From Myroides albus (lineage in GTDB: Bacteria > Bacteroidota > Bacteroidia > Flavobacteriales > Flavobacteriaceae), in assembly GCF_009711045.1 (NCBI RefSeq), contig NZ_WMJX01000026.1, positions 1-37,955 on the forward strand: a stretch of 37,955 bases of DNA, given 5' to 3'. Position numbers and translations under genes: made by a program. The notes beneath the pieces are model-generated. The model was not told the DNA's origin, made no database searches, and saw only the letters and a list, made by a program, of their open reading frames with translations. Shown here piece by piece: positions 25,341 to 34,748 of the stretch (position 1 is the stretch's first letter; each line of letters starts with the position of its first letter).

Positions 25341-26579
25341 ATGATGTCTGATAAACAGTCCCAATTACGCAAACACAAACGCATCGCTACTGGATTATTC
25401 TTCTTAATGGCAATTACCTACATCGCTATGGTTTACACCTTGAAAAACAGTCCTGCAGATTGGATGGGGTATGTGAAAGCGTTTTCTGAAGCGGCCATGG
25501 TAGGTGCATTAGCAGATTGGTTTGCAGTCACTGCACTCTTTCGACATCCTATGGGATTAAAAATTCCACATACTAATCTAATTGTCAATAGCAAAAACAA
25601 AATAGGAGATAATCTTGGAGACTTTGTAACAGATAATTTTTTAACTGCAGAAAATATTCGCCCTTATGTTGAAAAATTAGACATTGCCACCTTACTGGTA
25701 AATTGGCTTAGACAAGAACACAATCAAAAGATTGTTGAAAAGGAATGTAGGATTCTTGCCAAAAACATAGTCAATGACATAGATGATCAAAGTGTAGTAA
25801 ACTTTTTCAGTAGCAAAGCACAACAAGGAATAGAGTCAATCCGAGTACAAAGTTTTATTGCTCAAGGCTTAATGTACGCCATTGAGAAAAAAGAACATCA
25901 ACGATTATTAGATGTTATTTTGCCAAAAGCACAAATCTATGTAGAAGAACACAGAGAAGAAATCTACAATGCCATTATAGAGAAAAAACCGCTACTAAGT
26001 TTAGTTGGAGGTAAGGCAGTAACCAATCAGTTAGTCAACGGTATTCACACTTTCTTAGAAGACATAAACTCAAACCCCAATCACAAACTTCGCGGAGAAA
26101 TAACAACTCGATTAGAAGTACTCGCAGCTGAAATAGACAGTCAAGAAAAATGGAAAATCAAGTTCCAAGAAATCCTTTCTCAATTCATTACTCCTGAAAG
26201 AATAGAATCTTATGTACAAGACTTTTGGTCTTCAACAAAAAGTTCAATAATAGAGCAATTAGAAACTGAAGGTTCAACCCTACAAAACTATATAAGCACG
26301 GCAATTCACAACATCGCAACTGACTTAGAACAGAACCAAGAGATGCAGTTAAAAATCAATAATTGGATCAAACACACGATTTACAAATTAGCACTTAAAA
26401 ACACAAAAGAAGTAGGAGAGCTAATTCGAAACACGGTGGATCGCTGGGATGGTAGAGAATTAAGTGACAAACTGGAGTTAGAAGTAGGAAAAGATTTACA
26501 GTTTATCCGCATTAACGGTACACTGGTAGGAGGGCTTGTTGGTCTTGGGATTTACATTATTACGCATTTATTACTATAA
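25341..26579 (+). CDS. DUF445 family membrane protein
   Basis: 412 aa. A transmembrane helix at about 12-30 is followed by the DUF445 hallmark: KAFSEAAMVGALADWFAV, then TALFRHPMGLKIPHT, read as two adjoining motifs. A long helical middle (about 90-385) is probably coiled, and a final hydrophobic helix (GLVGLGIYIITHLLL) ends the protein. Family members are inner-membrane proteins of unknown role (YjiN-like). Two start codons lie in a row (ATGATG); I take the first. The 41-bp gap suggests cotranscription with the pseudouridine synthase gene. Confidence 0.88.
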   Translation: MMSDKQSQLRKHKRIATGLFFLMAITYIAMVYTLKNSPADWMGYVKAFSEAAMVGALADWFAVTALFRHPMGLKIPHTNLIVNSKNKIGDNLGDFVTDNFLTAENIRPYVEKLDIATLLVNWLRQEHNQKIVEKECRILAKNIVNDIDDQSVVNFFSSKAQQGIESIRVQSFIAQGLMYAIEKKEHQRLLDVILPKAQIYVEEHREEIYNAIIEKKPLLSLVGGKAVTNQLVNGIHTFLEDINSNPNHKLRGEITTRLEVLAAEIDSQEKWKIKFQEILSQFITPERIESYVQDFWSSTKSSIIEQLETEGSTLQNYISTAIHNIATDLEQNQEMQLKINNWIKHTIYKLALKNTKEVGELIRNTVDRWDGRELSDKLELEVGKDLQFIRINGTLVGGLVGLGIYIITHLLL

Positions 26580-26848
26580 GTAAATAAATCATCGTTAAAA
26601 TTATACAAATCAAACATATTTTGACTGCTATAAAATGTCAAAAATAGAATCGTATTCACTAAATTTGGTAATATACCGGATCAAAAAAGAATCCGTTTAG
26701 AAGAACTCATACTGAAATCAGTAAGCAATTCTATATTCTCTATAATTAATTCAGAATATACTTAAGATTATTGTTTTTGATAATTCAGAAGGTTCACTCT
26801 TATTAAAATACAAAATATAACCAAGTTTTATTATTACAGATTACCGCC
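26580..26848. other. Gene-free stretch between converging units
   Basis: AT-rich, stops in all frames. The only structure seen is a weak 7-bp hairpin TTTTGAC/GTCAAAA at 26619-26643. No gene, promoter or RNA recognised. Confidence 0.5.
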
Positions 26849-26880
26849 AAAAAAAGGAGAATAGTAGTATTCTCCTTTTT
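26849..26880 (-). terminator. Terminator of the 26.9-28.1 kb operon
   Basis: Stem GGAGAATA/TATTCTCC extended by A-T pairs, GTAG loop, seven T on the minus strand. T also follows on the plus strand, so it can serve both directions. Confidence 0.88.
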
Positions 26881-27641
26881 TATTTTTTCATATATCCTTT
26901 GTCTACTCTTTCTATTCCCATTTGATCTCGATAAGTTATAGTTACAGCATTAGGTTGCTCCTCTTCCATATCATCAAGGTAAACAGTAACTTCTTCTCCC
27001 AAGAAATTCTTTGGAAAAACAACATATTGATTTGCCATAGATCCTTCAGTAAACAAAGTACCCTGTCCAATAATTTCTTCTGGCTTCTCACTCAAATTTT
27101 GATTTATATTCCAATAAGACATTCGATAACTGCTGTCTTTCAGTTCGTCTATGCGAATGATTTTTCCTACAGATATGATATAAGCAATTGGTTCTTTAAA
27201 CTGTTGAACCGATGTATGCAATCTCTTTTTATCTTGCGCTATCAACTTTTGTCTCCAAGATTCTTCAAAAGCCAACGAGTGATTAATTACCCTTATCCTT
27301 CCGTCTTCTGTTAACCACAAAGCACCATTGTCAAACATTGTACCACGCCAGCCTACTGTAGACCATTGAGACAAATCTGACTCGGCAATTTGTGCCATGA
27401 AATCAGCATCAAAAACTTGATCAAATCGAACTAAAAACTCTTTCTCATTTTCAATACTTGGAATTGGATAATGACGTGCTAATGGATAATCTATCTTCAT
27501 GGCTATAGCCTCTTTATCACTGGATTGAAACAAAGCAATCAAATCTTGGATTTGCAAGACAGTAGCTTGAGATAAATCGTTACTTTGGGCGTGAAGTGTT
27601 GTGGATAATCCCAGCAACAGAAATACAATAAACTTATTCAC
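26880..27641 (-). CDS. Secreted protein of unknown function
   Basis: 253 aa from a GTG at 27641. Two TTG codons at 27650 and 27647 are alternatives, but only the GTG gives a normal signal peptide (MNKFIVFLLLGLSTTLHAQ) without preceding residues. The mature part has a helical start (about 22-75), then WSTVGWRGTMFDNGALWLTEDGR-like strands (seen as GWRGTMFDNG and LWLTEDGRIRVI), reminiscent of small secreted mixed alpha/beta domains, but I recognise no family. No catalytic or metal motif stands out. It begins 11 bp after the upstream unknown gene ends, so the two form an operon. Confidence 0.65.
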   Translation of the reverse strand: MNKFIVFLLLGLSTTLHAQSNDLSQATVLQIQDLIALFQSSDKEAIAMKIDYPLARHYPIPSIENEKEFLVRFDQVFDADFMAQIAESDLSQWSTVGWRGTMFDNGALWLTEDGRIRVINHSLAFEESWRQKLIAQDKKRLHTSVQQFKEPIAYIISVGKIIRIDELKDSSYRMSYWNINQNLSEKPEEIIGQGTLFTEGSMANQYVVFPKNFLGEEVTVYLDDMEEEQPNAVTITYRDQMGIERVDKGYMKK

Positions 27642-27652
27642 TATCAACAAAT

Positions 27653-28144
27653 TTAGGCAGAGGTAATAAAGCGATTTCTCATTTGATCCGTTAGCAATTT
27701 AATCACTTGAGGATTATCTGAAGTAGTACGCAAATAATCAAAATAGGCAAGTAATTCTCTCTTTCTTTGCTCAGATAAACGGATATTTGCAGTGCTTAAA
27801 TAAGTATCAAACGAAATATGTGCTGCGCATAGATAATCAAAAAGGTAATCACTTCCCCCTCTTTCTAATAATTCTTGCGCTAACAAATGGTAATTTTTAT
27901 AAACACAAAAGTTTAATTTAGTAACCTGTCCTAAGGTGATAAACAATTCGCGCACAAGAGATAAATCTACTTTCTCTAACTGTACACAAACAGCCTCTGC
28001 AATTTGCAAACGAAAAAAGTGATTCTCATCTTTGAACTTCGCTCCATACTTACCATTCCAATCCAAACTCAACCAATCGCTATCTGCTATAGTATAATTC
28101 AAAATAAACTCCTGAAAATCAACACTTGTCATTTGCATATCCAT
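27653..28144 (-). CDS. Hypothetical protein, all-helical
   Basis: 163 aa, no signal peptide, no membrane segment, predicted mostly helical. Features are an acidic N-terminal part with DWLSLDWNGKYG and a C-terminal half rich in Leu, Arg and Glu. Not recognised. It is the first gene of the pair with the secreted protein. It has a plausible ATG start and no clear promoter in the 270 bases before it. Confidence 0.6.
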   Translation of the reverse strand: MDMQMTSVDFQEFILNYTIADSDWLSLDWNGKYGAKFKDENHFFRLQIAEAVCVQLEKVDLSLVRELFITLGQVTKLNFCVYKNYHLLAQELLERGGSDYLFDYLCAAHISFDTYLSTANIRLSEQRKRELLAYFDYLRTTSDNPQVIKLLTDQMRNRFITSA

Positions 28145-28341
28145 ACTCTTTTTAAACTTTTTCTTCAGGTTTAAAAATACAATTAATAAACTGTATAGCC
28201 CCAGATAAACTACACTATTTAAAAACTAAAACTACTATTTCACTAATGATTAATTACTGCTAATTTATACACACATAAAGTGAAAACAACTGCCTTTTTT
28301 AACACTAATTCAATTATATCTATCAACTGTAGAAAATAACA

Positions 28342-28400
28342 ATAGTTGGTTCACCTCAGCACCTACAACCGTAAATACTCATTAAGGTAAAACCAACTAT
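28342..28400 (-). other. Long inverted repeat after the DUF4261 gene
   Basis: Perfect 10-bp arms ATAGTTGGTT (28342-28351) and AACCAACTAT (28391-28400), extended inside by ACCT/AGGT (28353-28356 with 28385-28388). It begins 17 bp after the stop codon at 28418 and is followed on the minus strand by TGTTATTTT. It may be a poor terminator or a 3' stabilising fold. Confidence 0.55.
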
Positions 28401-28417
28401 ATATGCCGCGTGTTAAT

Positions 28418-29224
28418 CTAAACTACTTCGATATCGAGAACAGTGCGCTTCGGTTGTGTTTCAGACCATTTCTTTTGACAAAGCCATTTGCTGTCTTCTT
28501 CCAGGCCTTGTATTGTATGTCCATCTTCAATTACGTCACCTGCTTGCATAATATAATATGCATAGTCCCATAATCTACCAGCTATTGCATTAAGGTTTTC
28601 CTCCTCATCAAAGAAAATTTCGAAATCACTCATCCCTAAACTATGCAAGCCAATGGTATCCATCAAAAACTGCTTGTATTCAGGGTTTTCTATATTAAAT
28701 AATCGAACATTTACAAGAAGGTCTAATCCGACGTAATTCGGATCTAAGCAATCATGAGCAAACACTTCAGGATCGATTAGCTTTTCTCCATGGATAGAAA
28801 CCAATACTTCTGGTTTAGAAACCTTAATAAGCGCTAATAACATTTGTTGGATTAATACAATGCGCACTCTTGGTTCTAAACCTCTACTCATAAAATCACT
28901 GATTGACAAGGCATAATGACATTCGCGCTCTACGGTGGCAGCTTCATTCCAATGCCAGTTTTGCTGAAAAAAAGTATCTTGTAATTCTGAGCGCTTGTCC
29001 TTTTCACCTTCCATGACAACACATTGTGCTGGCCCCTTCTTATCTTCAAACTCTACTTCAATTTCAGGAAAGATAAAAACATGTGCTCCTGGATCAAACT
29101 CAACTGAAGGGTAAACTTGCTGCAATGCAACTAAAACTGCCTGGTAATCTATATTTGGTTGTTCCTTATATAATAACTGAAACATTAACATTTTCGGGCT
29201 ATTACCCAATTTCTTACTACCCAT
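28418..29224 (-). CDS. DUF4261 domain protein
   Basis: 268 aa, cytoplasmic. It matches the DUF4261 pattern along its length. The N-terminal module has a WHWNEA motif (near 90) and ALSISDFMSRGL. The C-terminal module has VGLDLLVNVRLFNI, DTIGLHSLGMSDFEIFF and DGHTIQGL. The function of the family is unknown. It is a single gene, upstream of the unknown gene pair and downstream of hisS, with terminators or structured DNA on both sides. No promoter of the TAnnTTTG kind is visible before it. Confidence 0.85.
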   Translation of the reverse strand: MGSKKLGNSPKMLMFQLLYKEQPNIDYQAVLVALQQVYPSVEFDPGAHVFIFPEIEVEFEDKKGPAQCVVMEGEKDKRSELQDTFFQQNWHWNEAATVERECHYALSISDFMSRGLEPRVRIVLIQQMLLALIKVSKPEVLVSIHGEKLIDPEVFAHDCLDPNYVGLDLLVNVRLFNIENPEYKQFLMDTIGLHSLGMSDFEIFFDEEENLNAIAGRLWDYAYYIMQAGDVIEDGHTIQGLEEDSKWLCQKKWSETQPKRTVLDIEVV

Positions 29225-29340
29225 ATCTATTAAATTTATTCGTTAACGTCTATTATTGTCTCTAAAGTCTAAAGTTACAGAATATCATTAGTAAAGGCAT
29301 GGCAATATTCAATAATTTCATTCATTTTACTCCTACAATC

Positions 29341-29373
29341 AAAAAAAGGTATGTGTTATTTACACATACCTTT
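29341..29373 (-). terminator. Intrinsic terminator of hisS
   Basis: Perfect 12-bp stem AAAGGTATGTGT/ACACATACCTTT (29345-29356 with 29362-29373), TATTT loop, T run on the minus strand. Confidence 0.93.
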
Positions 29374-29397
29374 CTCTATAACTATTCGCTCTATTTG

Positions 29398-30768
29398 CTA
29401 TTTCAATTTCGAAATCAGTTCATCTAATGACAATACAATTTGCTCACCAGAGGCTAATTCTTTTAATGCAAACTTCTTATCCATCATTTCTTGACTTCCT
29501 ACTAATACAACAAATGGAATACCCTTCTTATCTGCAAACTGAAATTGTTTACCCATTTTTGCTTTATCAGGATACAACTCCGTTTTCACTCCAGCAGCTC
29601 TCAATGCCATAATAGCACTCATAGAATAACTCATCTCCTCTTCACCCATATTCAAGAACAATACTTTCGAAGCCGTACTAACTGTTTCTGGGAATAGATT
29701 CATTTCTTCCATTACAAGGTAAATTCGATCTAACCCGAAAGAAATACCAACGCCACTCATGTCTTTTAACCCAAATATTCCAGTAAGATCATCGTAGCGA
29801 CCTCCTCCTCCTATAGATCCCATCTGAACAGATTCAGGCGCTCCAATCTCGAATATCGCACCAGTATAATAGTTTAATCCACGCGCCAATGTAACATCTA
29901 AGTTTAGGATAGCCGTTTGCAGGCCAACTTTTTCTACTTCTTTTCCGACAAAAGCAAGTTCTTCTACTCCCTTCAGTCCTTCTTCAGAAGTAGCTAACAT
30001 CACTCTCAATTTATCCAATTTTTCTTCGAATGTTCCAGTGAAGTTAAATAGTGCCTGTACCTTTGCTATCGATTCTGCAGTGATTCCCTTTTCTATCATC
30101 TCTGCCTTTACACCATCTTCTCCTATTTTATCTAACTTATCTAGAGCAACAGTAAAATCGATCAACTTATCACTCGCATCTATTACTTCTGCAATACCTG
30201 CTAATATCTTGCGGTTATTAAGTTTGATAGTCACCCCATGTACTCCTAAAGCAGTAAACACATTGTCATATAACAATACAAACTCAACTTCTTGCCATAA
30301 AGACTTTGATCCAATAACGTCTGCATCACATTGATAAAACTCTCTAAATCTACCTTTTTGTGGACGGTCTGCACGCCATACTGGTTGCATTTGATAACGC
30401 TTAAATGGAAAGTCTATCTCATTTTGGTGCATGACCACATAACGAGCAAAAGGCACTGTCAAATCATAACGCAAAGCTTTCTCTGAAATTTGATTTGTCA
30501 ATTTCAAACTGTTCTTACTCTCTAATACAGTTTCATCTACCTTGCTCAGATAATCACCTGAATTAAGTATCTTAAAAATTAATCGGTCACCCTCCTCACC
30601 ATACTTACCTAATAAGGTATCAAGGTTCTCGAAAGAAGGAGTCTCGATGGGATGGAATCCAAATTTCTCAAATCCGTGTCGTATCGTTTGCATAATATAT
30701 TGTCTTCTTGCTACTTCACTCGGAGAAAAGTCTCTCGTCCCTTTTGGAATCCCAGGTTTCTTTGCCAT
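29398..30768 (-). CDS. hisS: Histidine--tRNA ligase
   Basis: Class II aminoacyl-tRNA synthetase that charges tRNA-His. Motif 2 runs over about 122-150 (FKRYQMQPVWRADRP ... FREFYQCDAD). The histidine-specific segment LARGLNYYTG is at 294-303, GGGGRYDDL at 320-328 and motif 3 GVGISFGLDRI at 339-349. The anticodon-binding domain covers about 365-456. 456 aa is a normal length for Bacteroidota HisS. It is a single-gene unit with a good promoter (30804-30835). Confidence 0.97.
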   Translation of the reverse strand: MAKKPGIPKGTRDFSPSEVARRQYIMQTIRHGFEKFGFHPIETPSFENLDTLLGKYGEEGDRLIFKILNSGDYLSKVDETVLESKNSLKLTNQISEKALRYDLTVPFARYVVMHQNEIDFPFKRYQMQPVWRADRPQKGRFREFYQCDADVIGSKSLWQEVEFVLLYDNVFTALGVHGVTIKLNNRKILAGIAEVIDASDKLIDFTVALDKLDKIGEDGVKAEMIEKGITAESIAKVQALFNFTGTFEEKLDKLRVMLATSEEGLKGVEELAFVGKEVEKVGLQTAILNLDVTLARGLNYYTGAIFEIGAPESVQMGSIGGGGRYDDLTGIFGLKDMSGVGISFGLDRIYLVMEEMNLFPETVSTASKVLFLNMGEEEMSYSMSAIMALRAAGVKTELYPDKAKMGKQFQFADKKGIPFVVLVGSQEMMDKKFALKELASGEQIVLSLDELISKLK

Positions 30769-30803
30769 CTTTAATTAATTTTTAGTGATTTAATTTAACA
30801 TCA

Positions 30804-30835
30804 CAAAAGTACATCTTTTTTTAAAATGAAGTCAA
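30804..30835 (-). promoter_or_regulatory. hisS promoter
   Basis: Minus strand TTG (30833-30835) and TACTTTTG (30804-30811), 21 bp apart. Predicted leader of about 28 nt. No T-box or attenuator is seen in it. Confidence 0.6.
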
Positions 30836-30945
30836 CTACTGATATCTTATCTTTCAATCGGCAGGAATTGATATAAAAGGAGCTGTTGATTGTGATTTTT
30901 TAGTTATTTTTACTAAAACCTTACAGCTGATAGTCAAGTAAAACT

Positions 30946-32187
30946 ATGTGGAAAATAGCCTTAGAAAACACGAAAATTGCCATTATGAGTATTCGAAGTC
31001 AATTACTTCGTACCTGTATTACCGTTTTCATTATTGCTATTGGAATATGGGCTTTGGTGGGAATCTTATCTGTAGTATCAGCTTTGAGAAACACCATACT
31101 TGAAGACTTTAGCTCTATGGGAGCAAATACATTCTCTATCAGTCAGTACGACATGGCGGGAAAAATGGCTAAGAATAAATCAACTGCAAAGTCAAATCCC
31201 ATCATTACTTATGATCAAGCAAGAAAATTTAAAGAAGAATATCAATATCCCTTCTCTGTAACCTCGCTTTCTTTTACGGCAGCCACCAATATTGAAGTTA
31301 AAAAAGATGAAGTAAAAACTGATCCAGAAATTTCAATTATTGGGTGCGATGAAAACTACTTACCCAATAGCGGATTAAAAGTAGAACAAGGAAGGAATTT
31401 AAGTTATACAGATATTAAAAACGACCATTATGTATGTGTTGTGGGTTCTGACTTCTCCAAAAAGATGTTCAAAGACTACAATCCTATAAATCAGATTATA
31501 TCTATTCGCGGGTACAAGTTTAAGGTTATTGGCATTCTAAAAGAACAAGGAAGTACCTTCGGAAACAATGAAGATCAACGTGTATTTATTCCTATTCAGA
31601 TTGCTCGTTCTATTTTCAATGCAGCTGATATAAACTATACCATAAAGGTTTCTATCATGCAAGAGGGACACTTAAATACTTCAATAGACCAAGCAATTAT
31701 TGATTTTAGAAATATACGTCGACTCACTCCTGCTCATACCTCTGATTTTGGGATCGAGCGAAGTGATGATATGCTCCGCTCAATGATCAAACAAACAGAA
31801 ATGCTCAATCTTGCTGCCTGGTTAATAGGACTAATCACTATTTTAGGTTCTTCGATTGCTTTGATGAATATTATGTTGGTATCTGTGACTGAACGCACAC
31901 GCGAAATAGGTGTAAGAAAAGCATTGGGAGCTAAGCGAAAAACGATTGCCCAACAATTCTTTACAGAGACAGTCATTATAGGTCAACTTGGGGGAATACT
32001 TGGAACAGTGTTAGGTATTTTGACGGCTTATGGGTTGTCTTCCTTAATGCATTTTACCTTCACTATTCCGTGGAGTGCAATCTTGTCTGCATTCATTACA
32101 ACCTTTATAGTGGCCGTTTTATCAGGTCTTTATCCTGCATTGAAAGCTTCCAAACTCGATCCTGTAGAAGCATTGAGATATGAATAA
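30946..32187 (+). CDS. ABC transporter permease (MacB/FtsX type)
   Basis: 413-aa inner-membrane protein with the usual MacB-type layout. TM1 is at about 24-46, a periplasmic MacB_PCD domain spans about 50-280, and three TM helices of the FtsX domain lie at about 285-310, 335-360 and 375-400. Family motifs seen are TERTREIGVRKALGAKR in the cytoplasmic loop and the end GLYPALKASKLDPVEALRYE, which contacts the ATPase. Such proteins drive mechanotransmission or lipoprotein and peptide export together with an ATPase. No ATPase or periplasmic adaptor gene adjoins, so the partner must be elsewhere. Confidence 0.92.
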   Translation: MWKIALENTKIAIMSIRSQLLRTCITVFIIAIGIWALVGILSVVSALRNTILEDFSSMGANTFSISQYDMAGKMAKNKSTAKSNPIITYDQARKFKEEYQYPFSVTSLSFTAATNIEVKKDEVKTDPEISIIGCDENYLPNSGLKVEQGRNLSYTDIKNDHYVCVVGSDFSKKMFKDYNPINQIISIRGYKFKVIGILKEQGSTFGNNEDQRVFIPIQIARSIFNAADINYTIKVSIMQEGHLNTSIDQAIIDFRNIRRLTPAHTSDFGIERSDDMLRSMIKQTEMLNLAAWLIGLITILGSSIALMNIMLVSVTERTREIGVRKALGAKRKTIAQQFFTETVIIGQLGGILGTVLGILTAYGLSSLMHFTFTIPWSAILSAFITTFIVAVLSGLYPALKASKLDPVEALRYE

Positions 32188-32256
32188 GCAGTTGACAATG
32201 TAGTATAAAGGCTTACAAATTGAATCCCTAAACTTAAACACTTAAAATAATACACT

Positions 32257-32901
32257 ATGTTAACAGCAGATTTCAGTATTGTCTTGTTTATCAGTTGTGC
32301 TCTTTTCACCTTGTTCTTTGTATTTAAAAACTTTCTATCTACTGCTGGACTTGTATTTTTACTCTCGATAAGTACTGTTTTAATAGATAATCACGAAATT
32401 AGATTAGCATTACTAATATTTTTGAATACACTAAGTTTATATATGTGTAGAATTAAAGCAATGAAAATAGAATTAAAGTATGAAACAATTCTAAATTTCC
32501 CTGTAATACTGATTATCTTTTCACTTACTACTTTATTTACAGCAATAGATAACGATTTTACATTTAGTCTAATGGATATACTTACGGTTATTTTATTGGG
32601 AGCTACCTTCTCTTTCTTTTTAGTATTAATTATAATCTGTATATTTCAAGTAGGATACACAGTCTATATATGTAATAAATTCCCTATGCAATCGATTACT
32701 TCACTTGAGATTTCAAATTTAGAGCGAAGTGGAGGTGGTTCTTCTCCTCCCTTTTTCTACGCTAATTTTAAAATCAATAAAAAAGTTAAGATAGATTGTA
32801 TAACTATAGATGGGATTAATTACAGTAAAGCAAAGCTTGGGCATAAGCTAAATATGACTAAGTATAAGACGGATGGGAAAGAAAACTTCGTCTTATTCTA
32901 A
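32257..32901 (+). CDS. Membrane protein of unknown function
   Basis: 214 aa. Hydrophobic segments at about 6-22, 26-42, 47-62, 80-97 and 110-138 suggest four or five transmembrane helices. A soluble C-terminal tail (about 150-214) follows, with a Gly/Ser/Pro stretch (SGGGSSPPFF) and then strand-like Lys-rich sequence. No family recognised. It follows the permease by 69 bp on the same strand, which allows but does not prove cotranscription. Its A+T content and plain codon use fit the surroundings. Confidence 0.65.
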   Translation: MLTADFSIVLFISCALFTLFFVFKNFLSTAGLVFLLSISTVLIDNHEIRLALLIFLNTLSLYMCRIKAMKIELKYETILNFPVILIIFSLTTLFTAIDNDFTFSLMDILTVILLGATFSFFLVLIIICIFQVGYTVYICNKFPMQSITSLEISNLERSGGGSSPPFFYANFKINKKVKIDCITIDGINYSKAKLGHKLNMTKYKTDGKENFVLF

Positions 32902-32957
32902 TTTAAAATATTCCCTTTTCTGTATATTCTCTAATTAATTTACAGCCTTCAGCTAAC

Positions 32958-33653
32958 CTAATAATACTGCTCTAAGTTAAACCCTAACACAGCATTATAC
33001 TTTAGATACTGATCATCAATAGTCGCTCTAAGCTCTATCACTTCTTTCGTAATTGGATGGGTGAATTTTAATTCTAATGCGTGTAATAACATCGCCATTA
33101 GCCCATAGCGATCAAGCCACATCTTATTCTGCTTATTACATCCATGAGGACGACTACCTAAAATCGGATGAAAGATATGCTTGAAGTGCTTGCGCAATTG
33201 ATGCTGTCTACCTGTCTCGGGATAAGCTTCAACCAATGAATAACGAGAAGTAAGGTGGTTGCCAAAAGGTATATCTACCTCAACTCTTTGTAGTGTTTTA
33301 TAATACGTCTTTGCTTCTTGCTCTTGTCCTGCATCATTAGTTAAAGCATAATCGATCAGCTCTTCGTCTTTGGTATATCCACGTACAATGGCAATGTATT
33401 TCTTCTCAACTTTACGAGTAGCAAAATCATCATTGAGCTGCTTTAAAATCTCTTTATCCAAAGCAAATAACAAAACGCCTGATGTCTTTCTGTCTAAGCG
33501 GTGAACAGGATAAACGTATTGCCCTATCTGATCTCTCAATATCTGGATGGCGTATTCTTGAATATCACTTGCTATAAAAGATTTGTGTACCAGTAAATCT
33601 CTCGGTTTATTTATAGCTACAATATATTGGTCTTGGTAAAGTATTTCTAACAT
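32958..33653 (-). CDS. truC: tRNA pseudouridine(65) synthase
   Basis: 231-aa RluA-superfamily enzyme. Catalytic Asp54 is in PVHRLDRKTSG. The start LEILYQDQYIVAINKP and the late block QHQLRKHFKHIFHPILG followed by HGCNKQN are typical of TruC, which modifies U65 of tRNA in E. coli. RluA itself has a shorter HPILGD region and a different C-terminus. It starts at an ATG and is the third pseudouridine synthase gene in the window. It is a single gene, read toward the unknown membrane protein gene. Confidence 0.9.
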   Translation of the reverse strand: MLEILYQDQYIVAINKPRDLLVHKSFIASDIQEYAIQILRDQIGQYVYPVHRLDRKTSGVLLFALDKEILKQLNDDFATRKVEKKYIAIVRGYTKDEELIDYALTNDAGQEQEAKTYYKTLQRVEVDIPFGNHLTSRYSLVEAYPETGRQHQLRKHFKHIFHPILGSRPHGCNKQNKMWLDRYGLMAMLLHALELKFTHPITKEVIELRATIDDQYLKYNAVLGFNLEQYY

Positions 33654-33695
33654 GGATGCAAAGATAAATAAGTTTAGTTACTGACGAGTAATTGT

Positions 33696-33726
33696 AAAAA
33701 AGGCAACCTATCAAAAATTGCCTTTT
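33696..33726 (-). terminator. Terminator of the T9SS cargo/sprF operon
   Basis: 9-bp stem AAAAGGCAA/TTGCCTTTT with an 11-nt loop, then T on the minus strand. Confidence 0.75.
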
Positions 33727-33798
33727 CCAAAAAAATTATTTAAGATATAAACATAGATTATATAAGAAATAACCTATACCATTTGCAGTTTTATACTA

Positions 33799-34728
33799 TT
33801 AATAAAACCTTGTTGTTGTAACTTTCTGTGCTCTATTGTTAAATAGCTGGTATCTCATGAAGACTTCATGCGACCCTGAATTTGTTTTTCTCAAGGAAGT
33901 AGTGTCCGCATCGTAGCTGTATCCAATCATTAAATTGTTGTTGATTTGAAACCCTACTAATCCACTTATAGCTGCATCCCAGCGATATGCTGCTCCAAGA
34001 GTAAATCGATTAAAAAACAAAACATTAGCTGTTAAATCTACTTGCAATGGAGATCCTTGAACTCCTTTAATTAAAACTGCCGGTTTAACTCTAACCTCAT
34101 CACTTACATCAAATATATATCCTCCTGTTAAATACAAATGCGTCTTTTTTCGCACTGTTGTAATTTCCTCGTTATCATCATAAACATAGGTAGATAGCAA
34201 GGTAGGTGCAGAAATACCAATATATGCCCTATCTGAATAAACCATAATACCGACACCAACATTAGGTCTAAACTTATTGTTGATATTACTCTGTAAAAGA
34301 GGATCCTCCGGTTTAAATGCTTTTAATTTAGTATAATCTACATTCAAAAAATTAGCTTGCCCCTTGATACCAAAAGCAAGGTTATACTGATAATCTAAAG
34401 CAATAGTATATCCGAAATCTAAGGAAATTGTATTTTCTTCCATCGCCCCTATTCTATCATTGACAAAATTAATCCCCCCAGATAGACCGTTGCTTCCCAA
34501 AGGGCTATTCAATGAAAAATTCGATGTTTTCGGAGCTCCTTCAAGTCCTACCCATTGCGATCTATACTGACCATAAATGGTTAAGTAATCGACAGTTCCA
34601 ACATAAGCAGGGTTAATAACAGCGTGATTATACATATACTGCGTATACTGTGGGTCTTGTTGAGCAAACAATAGATTAGTTAAAAGGAAAAGATAAGCAC
34701 TAAATAATATTTTTATAATTGACTTCAT
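33799..34728 (-). CDS. PorP/SprF family T9SS outer membrane protein
   Basis: 309 aa with a signal peptide (about 1-23, ending LLFAQ) and the family start QQDPQYTQYMYNHAVINPAYVG, seen here as DPQYTQYMYN and NPAYVG. The rest reads as an outer-membrane beta-barrel with alternating strands up to the aromatic C-terminus. SprF-like proteins are needed to secrete or anchor particular type-B T9SS cargo encoded next door. The cargo gene lies 20 bp upstream, so a dedicated pair is likely. In Flavobacterium johnsoniae, SprF serves the gliding adhesin SprB; here the cargo is far smaller. Confidence 0.93.
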   Translation of the reverse strand: MKSIIKILFSAYLFLLTNLLFAQQDPQYTQYMYNHAVINPAYVGTVDYLTIYGQYRSQWVGLEGAPKTSNFSLNSPLGSNGLSGGINFVNDRIGAMEENTISLDFGYTIALDYQYNLAFGIKGQANFLNVDYTKLKAFKPEDPLLQSNINNKFRPNVGVGIMVYSDRAYIGISAPTLLSTYVYDDNEEITTVRKKTHLYLTGGYIFDVSDEVRVKPAVLIKGVQGSPLQVDLTANVLFFNRFTLGAAYRWDAAISGLVGFQINNNLMIGYSYDADTTSLRKTNSGSHEVFMRYQLFNNRAQKVTTTRFY

Positions 34729-34748
34729 TGTATTGATGTATTGGATCC

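Noticed and set aside
30769..30945. T-box or histidine attenuator in front of hisS
   Set aside because: The predicted leader is only about 28 nt with no stem or histidine codon run.
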